Of a stretch of 43,299 nt of DNA, positions 34,501-42,800 are shown one piece after another. The notes under the pieces are model-generated. The model was not told the origin of the DNA. It made no database searches and saw only the letters and a program-made list of their open reading frames with translations. Numbering within the stretch: position 1 is the stretch's first letter; the number at the start of each line of letters is the position of its first letter. A program made the position numbers and the translations under genes. Location of the stretch: NCBI RefSeq assembly GCF_000090795.2, contig NW_003546342.1, positions 147,872-191,170 on the forward strand, given 5' to 3'. The stretch comes from Amphimedon queenslandica. Its lineage: Eukaryota; Porifera; Demospongiae; Haplosclerida; Niphatidae.

Positions 34501-37500
34501 CTATGTAGAAAGTTTGGAACTTATTTTTACAAAAATTTCTGAAGTTATGAGCATTTATAAAAATAGTAGACAATTTTGAAAAAAGGCAAAGGCTATAGCT
34601 TATGGTTTTTCCTAAAAACCAGTTCCAAAATCACCCCCAATTTTTATTAGATTTTCTGATACATATTGATGTCCCTATACCAGACATGGGATCAAGCACT
34701 ATGAAATGTACTTAAACACAAACACAAGCACTTAAATGTGTTAGAAGTACCAGCACAAGCACAATCCCTAGCTTCACCATAAGTGCTTAAGTACAAGAAC
34801 AAGCATTCTCCAGAGTTCTTGGTAACATTAATAAGTACATGTACACTAGATATTCACTAAGTGTAAAAATAAAGTAAAATTAGAATTACGTCTAATAAAC
34901 ACTAACTCTGTCAATTGTTCATAACAAATGAAAACAGCAGAGAGATTAAGAGTGATACCACTATAATGGTGATGCCATTACCATTCTTCAAGCTAACACA
35001 CAATCACACAATGTGCTACTAAACTTGTATACTACTGTTACTATACTACAATTTATTGGACAGTGTAACCACTACAGTACATTTACATGTAGTGGTACAT
35101 GTAGATATACATGTTACAGATAAACTACAAATTTTGAGGGTTACTGGATGCCATACAAGATGGCTTATTGGCGGGATTAATATTTGGCAAATTTGCCTGT
35201 GGAAAGAAATTGTCGGATTTTATATTGGCAATTTTGTGCCACATGCCATCGAGCATGGTCAGATTAAAACGAAAATGGCAGATTTTATATTGGCAATTTC
35301 TTCACAAAACCCCCAATCGCCAATATTAATTCCTCGCCAATAAATCATCTTGTATGGTATACACAAGGATACTAGTTGATTAGAAGCTGTGGTGAAGCCT
35401 AGGCTTCTAATGTAGATGTATACATGTACATGTACATGTACATGTACACTATTCAGGTGCAATTCTTGCTGTGCGAAAGCACTTTTGTCAATTTTTAAAA
35501 GTAATAAAGTACAATTACAAGGCACATGCCTGCCCTATACTATGTAGAAAATTTGAGCCAATTCTGACAAATAATTTCCAAGTTATGAGCACTTTATAAA
35601 ATCGATTAAAAAGCATGAACATAATGATAGCCATTACTACAGGAATTATACATGTATCTGGTCCTACAATGGCACAATATATACTTACCGTAAGTGTTAT
35701 ATTGCAGTCAACCTACAAGAGAGAAGAGAGAATAATAATAATTAATAAACCTTGGATTCTATAGAGAATAATACCTTAAGCCTACTATTTTTAGCGTCTA
35801 CTAAATTTAGCTATATTAGCGAGAGAGCTTTAAATTGCTAAATTAAATAGACGCCAAAATAATTATTATTCATTATAATGGTTATTATTTATAGTTAATT
35901 TGGTTAAAAACGCTAAAATTAGTAACGCTAAACATGACTTTTGCTGATTTCGCTAAAATTAGTAGACGCAAATAATAGTAGGCTTAAGGTAGTTAATAAA
36001 TCTTGGATTCTATAGCTTACAGGGAAATCAGCAGCATTGAGATTCACATAATATGAAGAAAACATGATCACAACAGAATACCTATGGATAATAAAATAAT
36101 GATAACAACATTACAAATTATAGTAATAATCTTAATAGATTTAAATTAGTGGCTTCACTCTAGCCACAGAAATTGCTAATGGATTCTCTTTTGCACTTAT
36201 ATAAGCATAAATGTGTATTCATGTATCACATGTACACGTACATGTACATGTGTAAGTGTAAACATGTATTACATGCATGTATATGTGCTCTAGCCACAAA
36301 AATTGCTAATAGATTCTCTTTTGCACTTATATAAGTACATGTAAGTGTAAACATGTATTACATGCATGTATATGTACATGTATGTGTAGACTAACATCCT
36401 AACATCTACTTATTAAAGCATCCAAACCATTATACCGTATAGCGTAAAATTTTCAAGGGCTATAAATTTCACAGATTTCGTGATTTTCTGAAGATTCGCA
36501 AAAATTACTGTGGCGAAAATCAAATTAATACCGGACAAGATAGTAAATGGCATAAATTTGTAAAAATTAAATCTCCAAAATAGATTTTTAGGCAAATTCA
36601 TGAAATTTACAGCCCTTGAAAATTTTGCACTGCATGATTGTTAAGAAACAAATATGGCATGAGACAATTATTCATTAATTACATGCTTCAGTTATTTCTA
36701 ATAATATTTTGTTGCTGTTGGTGCTTTAATTAGTGTTTACATTCAGCACTTCAGGGCGACTGATCAAGTTTCCTGTAGACACATTTAATCAAATTAAATT
36801 TAATGAATAATGCTACATATCCTGCAGTACAATAATGTAGCATTAACAGCATACAGTATATGAAGAAATGCATTAAATAAACTCAAGTATAACTGTATTT
36901 CTTATTTCACTTGCCTTGCATGCACACACCAGTAGAGCTGATAGCTTTAAATTTAATACAAGCCATTCAAAGCTTTGTATACAGTGCAAATTAGCAGCAA
37001 CTATTCAACACAATACTCATGATAAACAACCCAAAGTTACTAGTAGCTTTTAAGTCAAAAGCTACCCCCAATGTAAAGCAAAAAAATATTTAGCAGCATT
37101 TGGCTTCAATGTGCAGTCTTCACTAGCTAATATGTGAAAAGGCCAACTTCTGTTCAACAAAGCGTAATAATAAATAATATTACTCTAAGCATTTTATCTA
37201 TTAATAGTACATGATCCAAATGTGCTTCCTACTACTGCATAAAATAGCCAACTTGGCTACTTTAATATTAATGAGTTTGGATTCAAACTATACCACATCC
37301 TAAGCAAAGCTGATGATACCATGAATGGCTTCTGTCATGACTCAATTCTTATCTTTACTATAACTGATACTCTATCGTGGTCAGTAGAGCCATATAGCAA
37401 CAAAATGAAAATTGACCAAACCATGACTGTAAACCTTTCTATGTAAACAGAAGAAATTCTTGAGGGCATACACTGCATAGCATTCCAATTTATACTTTTA

Positions 37501-38745
37501 GTTTAGCAATAAAAAGAACAGCCATAAGCATTGAAGCGGTGCATTATTAAAGAAAAAGTAAAATATAGAAGCTTTGATTTTGAAAGGATGTATACCGGTT
37601 GTAAAGATACCACTATGATTCCATATATAGCATGCATTGTATTATGATGATGCTCTACATGGATATTTGAGACATGCACAATAGCCTGACCATAGCAGCC
37701 CTGACAATTGTAGCCCTGACAGATAAAACTGTGTTTATACTTCCTAATAAGCATCAATCCACACTCCATATATTGAGCTGAGTGGGTGAATGCACACACA
37801 CTATGGTGAAGCCAACCAGATAATAAACCACAACATCATGAGAACTGAGCAATACAGTATAATACTGGCAGACAAGAGACAATCAAGAGAAGGTGTAATT
37901 TTATTTGATAAATCTAATTACAGTGATGATAAGTATAGACTGCACCATACAATCTAGCATGCAGTAGTCTTAGGTGCTACTGTAGTACAAATTAACCTTA
38001 GTTCCACAATGCCACCAAACCCTGAGGGAGCCGTCCATTGAAATGAGACGCTTGACTTGTCGTAATTATTAACATGAGTTACCTAAGGAAAAGATAAAAG
38101 AGAGATTCAAGGAGAAAAAAGAAAAAACATCATACTACATACGGCATGCAGTCAAAATAACATGTATACATAACAAATAATATCAAATTACATTCAATAG
38201 TATTTATCACATTAGTATGTTAACTTACAGTAGCATTATTAGAGTCTGGACAGTTAGCTAGTCTTGCCTGACCATTAGAGCCACTGGTATCCATCATACC
38301 AATCACCGATCCATTCACATCTCTGGCTTGGACTATGAAACCTCTGAATGTTGCTCCTAGCACACTGATCAAACTGACTGTAGGATAACAAAGAAAGAGA
38401 AAAGGAACAAATTAACGGCAATTAAGACTATATAGCGTGCAAGAATTAATGGTTGCATAAATTAGCTATGCAAAAATAAAGGTGTCAAAAATTGATAGAC
38501 AATCATATCATATTTTTACTATTATATGTCTCATCAGGTTCATATACTAGGAATCCATTTTCCATCAGGAGATCAGAGACAATGAAGTAAGGAGGAGGAC
38601 GGAGGGCTGGATCAATGGGAATAGCGCCATGACCTGGTACTAGAGACACACATGCTTGAGGTGGAGCACCAGTAGGTAGAGCTGTAGCTAATCCAAGAAA
38701 TACTAGGAGGAGAGAGAAACTCCTGCAATAGGAGACAGCCACCAT
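22051..38745 (-). CDS. Gene D: Reeler, 5x DOMON, cytochrome b561 protein (FRRS1/SDR2-like), with assembly gap
   Basis: 31 visible exons plus two hidden by the 10-N gap; with the missing exon parts restored by cassette length, about 4083 bp and 1360 residues. Layout: signal peptide 1-27 (MVAVSYCRSFSLLLVFLGLA), Reeler to 174, 8-residue microexon, DOMON 1-5 at about 183-366, 367-550, 551-734, 735-918 and 919-1098, b561 to 1280, basic tail to 1330, last helix to 1360. Visible DOMON copies keep the end-of-exon-a Met (GFSLNKQM, GFSNNTQM, GFSLNTQM, GFSVDNRM) and His before a TP-type motif (GYHSASGGMTP, AQHGETP). The b561 His lie in VHGILM, QIHRAF, GHFVIG and LIHGTA. ATG at 38745 is chosen because no ATG lies further upstream in frame. 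Family role: haem-b transmembrane electron transfer; the acceptor is unknown. It lacks the Ser/Thr stalk of A and B, so it forms a separate subfamily. Confidence 0.93.
23080..23120. repeat. CATGTA/TACATG self-complementary repeat
   Basis: Runs of ACATGTACATGTA. Similar runs at 180-224, 3482-3498, 17388-17400, 35422-35450, 36235-36252, 42147-42166 and 42640-42660. Each is its own reverse complement. Confidence 0.9.
23450..24727 (-). other. Gene D cytochrome b561 core exons
   Basis: Exons 24727-24630, 24458-24339, 24035-23976, 23925-23885, 23827-23766 and 23614-23450 (98, 120, 60, 41, 62, 165 bp). The first two split what is one 212-bp exon in gene B. Hydrophobic spans include ILMIVAWPLLVVSAIFFALW, FMIVSLFLTALGFIFIFVAN, FVIGIIVFFLQIMN, IHGTAIGFLAEILALVNVGL and LLWVYIVFVILLVIIQLVMT. 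Confidence 0.93.
23640..23730. repeat. Polypurine GA-rich tract in the b561 intron
   Basis: GAGAGAGAGGGGAGAG-type tract in the intron between the last two b561 exons of gene D. Homologous tracts are at about 19045-19110 (dead fragment) and 41640-41765 (gene E). On the transcript this is a long pyrimidine tract upstream of a splice acceptor. Confidence 0.9.
24881..25080. mobile_element. Family C-like element in gene D, absent from gene E
   Basis: Ends CTGTATAGCT and AGCTATACGG are inverted. Gene E's equivalent intron reads straight from TTCATGCTA to TATCACTGACC, giving an empty site with TA on both sides of the gene D insert. Confidence 0.8.
25601..25862. mobile_element. MITE-like family B, copy 2
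   Basis: Ends TTCCTTAAATAGAAGCCAGG and CCGGCTTTTATTTAAGGAT. The interior matches 6034-6303 in reverse. Lies in gene D between cassette 5 exons b and c. Confidence 0.75.
26337..26541. mobile_element. MITE family C, copy 2
   Basis: Ends GTATAGCGGGAAATTTTGG and CTAAATTTCCCACTGTAT. The core has GCCACGTGCCATGAGCATGC and AAAATGGCAGACTTTATTTT. Confidence 0.85.
27058..27263 (-). repeat. Gene D DOMON cassette 4, interrupted by the gap
   Basis: 27263-27192 is the first 72 bp of an exon a nearly identical to cassette 3. After the Ns, 27181-27058 is an exon d (GYHTVNGGMTPAIS) missing about four bases at its start. The rest of a, all of b and c and their introns are absent, so the gap hides roughly 550 bp if spacing matches cassette 3. 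Confidence 0.85.
27182..27191. other. Assembly gap (10 N)
   Basis: Ten Ns replace a part of cassette 4. The flanking sequence to the right is a near copy of 30319 onward, which suggests that near-identical repeats defeated assembly. Confidence 0.99.
27583..27976. mobile_element. 394-bp MITE with TATA duplication and a known empty site
   Basis: Ends GACCTCTTTGGGTGAG and CTCACCTGAGGAGGTC are inverted. Flanked by TATA (27579-27582 and 27977-27980). The duplicate at about 30705 reads GCATGCTATAAGTGAGC with no insert, which is the empty site. Confidence 0.9.
28040..28910. repeat. Satellite-like tandem repeat array, unit about 188 bp
   Basis: The phrase GCAATTTGGTTCAATTTTTG recurs at about 28616 and 28804. 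Each unit has TCAAACTTTCTACACA, CATATAAACTTG, ATCAGGAAA, TTTTGATGAAATTTGGCC and a short palindrome CTGTACTATAGTACAG. Includes the family D MITE at 28121-28310. Confidence 0.85.
28121..28310. mobile_element. MITE family D, copy 2
   Basis: Ends GTATAGTGCTTTATTTTGG and AATTAAAGCGTTATACGG. Core has GCACATGTGCATTACTGAG and CATGCGCATTAATG. Confidence 0.85.
28913..29370. repeat. AAGTGCTT/AAGCACTT-rich element
   Basis: More than ten copies of AAGCACTT, AAGTGCTT or close variants in both orientations, bounded by GGGCGAGCAATTAAGG and AAGTGCTTGCCCC. A second copy lies at 31655-32112 and a diverged one at about 34685-34850. Probably a transposon-derived repeat. Confidence 0.7.
29636..30388 (-). repeat. 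Gene D DOMON cassette 3
   Basis: a 30388-30215 (174 bp), b 30166-30006 (161), c 29956-29868 (89), d 29763-29636 (128). Exons c and d are almost identical to cassette 2, while exon a differs (CERSACEYYVG). Confidence 0.93.
30780..32112. repeat. Second copy of the satellite and AAGTGCTT block
   Basis: Near copy of 28040-29370 in the intron between cassettes 2 and 3. The satellite part runs to about 31650, the AAGTGCTT part 31655-32112. Confidence 0.85.
30868..31056. mobile_element. MITE family D, copy 3
   Basis: Near-identical to 28121-28310 because both lie in the duplicated intron, not because of separate insertion. Confidence 0.85.
32381..33154 (-). repeat. Gene D DOMON cassette 2
   Basis: a 33154-32981 (174 bp), b 32921-32761 (161), c 32702-32614 (89), d 32508-32381 (128). 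Motifs: CLRADCEYYVGLS, GFSNNTQM, EDDDVLGC, GYHSANGGMTPAIS. Confidence 0.93.
33431..34178 (-). repeat. Gene D DOMON cassette 1
   Basis: a 34178-34005 (174 bp), b 33955-33795 (161), c 33703-33615 (89), d 33558-33431 (128), total 552 bp. Motifs: CPRQECEYFVGLG, GWIAIGFSLNKQM, EDDDVLGCRVNSG, DTWNPSPR, NGRITCR, GYHSASGGMTPSIS. Confidence 0.93.
34261..34470. mobile_element. MITE family C, copy 3 (inverted orientation)
   Basis: Ends TGTATAGCGGGAAATTT and AAAATTTCCCACTATACGC. The core appears in reverse: AAAAATCTGCCATTTTGAGC and GCATGCTCAATTGCATGTGG. Confidence 0.85.
35147..35362. mobile_element. MITE family E, copy 1
   Basis: Ends CCATACAAGATGGCTTATTG and AATAAATCATCTTGTATGG. Core GCCACATGCCATCGAGCATG and AAAATGGCAGATTTTATATT. 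Degraded relatives at about 24148-24330 and 42207-42402. Confidence 0.85.
35772..35991. mobile_element. TIR element with TACCTTAAGCCTACTATT ends
   Basis: Left TACCTTAAGCCTACTATT and right AATAGTAGGCTTAAGGTA are perfect inverts, continuing as TTAGCGTCTACTAA with slight change. The element is flanked by a 22-23-bp near direct repeat, TTAATAAACCTTGGATTC, at about 35743 and 35994. Confidence 0.88.
36433..36635. mobile_element. MITE family F, copy 2
   Basis: Ends CGTATAGCGTAAAATTTTCA and GAAAATTTTGCACTGCATG, with arms GGGCTATAAATTTCA / TGAAATTTACAGCCC. In the 1.9-kb gene D intron between Reeler exons 3 and 4. The rest of that intron (36640-37990) shows no exon or clear repeat. Confidence 0.75.
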
Positions 38746-38757
38746 GATCACAGACAC

Positions 38758-38962
38758 TGCTGGAGTCGGTAGATGTCAGGAATGAAGATACAAATTCATC
38801 AAGTATATGTACCATACCTGCATACCAATTGAGGAAATTATATTTTTAGCTCCACCTTACTTCTTGGAAAGCACGTGGCAAAGCATGTAAATAAAAGGCG
38901 GAGCTTAAAGCCTACCCACGTCTTGTAAATGGCTGCTCCGAGGTCAGTTCAGGAGTCAATTC
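38758..38962. promoter_or_regulatory. Probable gene D upstream region with E-box
   Basis: 205 bp between the gene D start and the next fragment's stop. Contains CACGTG at 38872-38877 and is less AT-rich than its surroundings. Position makes it the likely promoter; no TATA or initiator can be fixed. Confidence 0.35.
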
Positions 38963-39202
38963 TCACAGCCACAAATTGTAACGCTCGTCGTCAGTAATAT
39001 CATATCCCTCTTCATACCTTCTTATGAAACGTGTACCTTCATCACTGTAAAAAAAGAAAAGGGTATGAATAGATGAATCATGAAAGACCGACTTACCGAG
39101 GACAGGCTGCTTAGAACTTGACAACAGGCATGCGTACAAAGGGATAAGTGCTAATCCTGTCCTCTCTGCTAGTGATCGATTATCTGGAATGTCATCAACC
39201 AC
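38963..39202 (-). pseudogene. Unidentified gene fragment, two putative exons
   Basis: 3' exon 39044-38963 follows a strong pyrimidine tract and acceptor (TTTTTTTACAG) and encodes DEGTRFIRRYEEGYDITDDE then a short end and TGA. Upstream, 39202-39097 is open (SLAERTGLALIPLYACLLSS) and ends at a good donor CTCG-GTAAGT, but it leaves phase 1 while the acceptor exon needs phase 2, so the two do not join in frame. No ATG is in frame. I do not recognise the protein. It may be the 3' remnant of a gene unrelated to the cluster. Confidence 0.4.
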
Positions 39203-39238
39203 ATTAATAGCCCAACCACATTAATAGCTATAACATGC

Positions 39239-39375
39239 CACCCACTGAAGCAGGGTGGCCGGCAGGAGTGAGACCACTGCACTGGCTAATTGTGGACCAT
39301 AGAGTAGGAGAATACAATAGTCAAGCAGAACAATAACACTGAAGAGAGCAAAAGTAGTCAGAGCCATTTTTGACA
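39239..39375 (-). pseudogene. Relic first exon of a gene A/B-like family member
   Basis: ATG at 39375 begins MSKMALTTFALFS, matching the leaders of A and B. The frame then slips by one base before the LTIVFSYS equivalent, and matching DNA (CAGGGTGGCCGGCAGGAGTG) ends at about 39239. No further Reeler exons follow. It is the mark of a deleted cluster gene. Confidence 0.8.
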
Positions 39376-39434
39376 TTAAAATGAATGAAAGGTGTGTCTT
39401 GGCATATCAGATGATGCAATATAAACCCAGAGTA

Positions 39435-39606
39435 CCGTATAGCGGAAAATTTTCGTGGATCCGTCCAAGAATCAATTTCGTGGCTTTAATTTTCATGGTT
39501 TTCTACAATTCGGCCATCTTAAACCGTATAAAATTGATTTTCACGGATTTTATTTTCGTGGGTTTTGAAAAAAATGCAAAATCCACAAAAATTTTCCGCT
39601 ATACGG
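39435..39606. mobile_element. MITE family F, copy 3, TA-flanked with empty sites
   Basis: 172 bp with ends CCGTATAGCGGAAAATTTTC and GAAAATTTTCCGCTATACGG lettered (near) perfectly inverse, between TA 39433-39434 and TA 39607-39608. The equivalent spacer at about 17068 reads AAATATGAATATG with one TA. TA duplication suggests a Tc1/mariner-type source. Confidence 0.88.
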
Positions 39607-39801
39607 TATGAATATGATAATATTTTGTTGAAAAAATTGACAGAGTGATAATAAAAATGGCCTAAAACACACTAATAGTTAGTATAAAATTGCTCTAAAA
39701 AGAATAACAACCAGCAAACAGTGTTCAAAAGCAATACCATTTATACTATCAATAATTGTTTGTACTATGTAGCAAAGTAGCATCCTTCAATATTGAGGAG
39801 C

Positions 39802-42800
39802 TTAAATGACGGCAACCATGATTGCCATAACTACCACAAGAACAAAAGTAATGATGATAAAGACACCAAAACCTCCCCAGCGGAAAGGAGAGTCCTACGA
39901 AATACAAACCAATGATATACTTGATCATTGAAAACATGGGTGTACATTTAAGTAATGTGCAAGGGAATCTATGCCATATACATATACCTTTCAAAGTTAC
40001 GAAAACAAATGTATTTATACTATCAAAGTTATAACTATCAAGAAAATTGTTTTTGCACCAGCTCACTAAGCTAGCTGTGCCATCAATTAATAATGCATCA
40101 ATTGTTGTGCTGTGTACATGTATGGATGATGATCATTCTAAATATTTGGTGGTATTGATTCAAAATAAACATAATTACTTCAGATGGTTTCTTCTTTGGT
40201 GGTGGATCATTACTAGCAGCTTTGCCTTTCTCTGTCATCTCCATGTATTTTTGTGGAGGGGAGAAGCTGCTCTTGGCAGACCTCTGGAAGTAATACTTGA
40301 GGAATGTTGGGCCCAATGCAGCTCTCTCTATAATGAAGAAAATAAGAATATAAACGATTATACAACTATTCTATTCACAACAAATGGAGAAAGTGTAACC
40401 AAATAGGGGGAATTCCAAGGTTGGTTAATTTACAATATGACACTAGGCCAGTGTACTGTCAATTTTAAAATCAAAAGGGGGGGGGCAATTCAACCTTTTG
40501 ATGCATGCTTACACTAGAATACTATAGAACCAAATTCTATTCTAGCGCCAAAGTAACGTCAAGACTTGTGTAGTAATTATGGTAAATCAGCCCTCAGAAG
40601 GTTAAGAGAAGTGGCAAAGAAAGAGAGAGATGGATCATTACTATCATATTATTTATTTCAAAAGGACTAAACAATTATGATGGTGGAAGGGAAACAAAAA
40701 CAATGCAAGACCTCATGGAATGCCAAGAGCTAGTCCTGACACTAGAAAATAAAAACAAACAAATAAAATGAAGAAGAGGATAGAAAAGAACAGAGAAGAG
40801 AAGAACATGCAAAGCTCAAACAAAATCAAAGTTGAGATATTAATATCATACTACCCTAAATAATCATTGTACTACTCTGAATAATCTGTGATGCATACAT
40901 GTATATATACATGTATGCACTGTACATCAAATGAGATGTTATGATAAATTTATTTTCTGATATTTTGTTTATAACATGAATATCAATGTCAGTGTCAGAC
41001 ATAGAGTTGCACAATGTACATGTAGCTCTATTGCATTAAAAGATATTGGCATAAAATTATGAAGCAATTTAAAAATACATAAAAAATCTAATTTTGATCA
41101 AAATCAGCCCAAACTTTCTACACATCATAAGTACATGTATATGCATCAGATAGAATTATAAAAATGGAGAAATGTCACCTTTTAATTTTTGGCAAAATTT
41201 GGCTCAAGACCCTGTACAGGGTTTTGGCCCAATTTTTGAGCAATTCTAAGTATTCAAAAAATCTAATTTTAATCAGAATTAGCTCAACTATCCACACAAT
41301 ATAAGTACATGTATGTGTATCAAAAAAATTATAAAAATCAGGAATGTTCTCTCAGCCATTTTTGGCAAAATACCAAGCAGTGCAACATAATTATTATTGA
41401 AACAATTAAGCAGTATAGGCAAAACCAAACATTTAAAAATCAGTAATTAAAAGACTTACTTTCAGGTGGAGCTCTGAAAGCCATCACAGTAAATACAATG
41501 GTCATAACAAGCTGTATAATGACCAGCAATATAACAAACACAATGTAGACCCAGAGGAGAGTGAAAGAGTTTGTACCACCACAACCAGACTCAAGCAAAG
41601 CAATGCCCAAACCAACATTAACCACTAGAAAGGTAGACAAAAGGAAAATGGAAGATAAAAGAAAAGGGAAAGGGAGAGAGTGATAAAGATAGAGGGAGAG
41701 AAGTTGGAAGGTGAGTAAGAGTGGAGAGGCAAGATAAAGAAAGAGGGGAGAATCGTGGGAAAGAGACATAAGAGATACAACATTAAGTGATAAAAATACA
41801 TGTAGTTAATCTTACAGGCTAGTATCTCAGCCAAGAAACCAATAGCAGTACCATGGATCAGATTAAATATCCACCGACTATTAATGAGAAAATCATTATT
41901 AATAAACATGTATATCATTATCATATTTTAACTTACTATGAGCCAGTTGGCTTGCAACGGAATATAGCAATGATAGGCTAGGAATAATATTGAAAACAAT
42001 AATCAGCATCATTTATTACAGTACAAACTTACATTCATAATTTGTAGAATGAATACAATGATTCCAATGACAAAATGACCTGTGCTTTTACCCTAAAATA
42101 ACAAAACGATAAAAATATATAATACAGAATTCATTGTATAGTAAGTACATGTACATGTACATGTACAAAGTAAAAATAGCTAGATTCTAGCATACAATCA
42201 TAATTATGATACTGTACAAGACGATTTATTGGCAAGAGTAATATCTCTATAAAAGTATTTGACAAATTTTATATTGGCAATTTTTCATTGAGCATGCTTA
42301 TATTAGGACAAAATGGTGGATTTTATATTGATGATTTCTTTAAAAAACAGCGATTTTCCGATATATTGACTCCTTGCCAAGGAATCATTTTGTATGGTAC
42401 ATGTACATTGTATATTATATTATACATCCTAATACAATAGGTTATGGGTCTTACACAGGCAAAGCTAATGAGACCGGGTGAAGGTGCTCCAGGATTCTTG
42501 GCATTAGCAACAAAAATAAATATGAACCCAAGGGCAGTCAAAAACAGGGACACTATCATGAAAGCACGATGTATCTATAAAGAGAAAATAATAGAAAAGA
42601 ATAGCTAAATTCCAGGTATTAATAGCATGTACACATAATATACATGTACATGTACATGCATAAAATATAAAGAAATTAAATCCTCAAGTTTAGAGCATAA
42701 AGTATTTAAAATGATGATTACAGAATTACGAGATGCATTCACCTACCTGGAACCATTCCCCATTAGGTAGTGCTGGCTTCATCCAAAGAGCAAAGAATAT

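Larger units (their letters stand above)
35689..38745 (-). other. Gene D signal peptide, Reeler and microexon
   Basis: Exons 38745-38520, 38377-38229, 38082-37997, 36081-36021 and 35712-35689. Motifs: LPTGAPPQACVSLVPGHG, FRGFIVQARDVNGS, VTHVNNYDKSSVSFQWTAP, YSVVIMFSSYYVNL. The 24-bp exon 35712-35689 encodes VDCNITLT and is phase 0 on both sides. The 36-bp exon of gene C occupies the same place. Confidence 0.9.

Noticed and set aside
37503-37799. 98-codon minus-strand open frame in the large gene D intron
   Set aside because: No splice-site support, no motif, composition unlike the real exons; expected by chance at this length.
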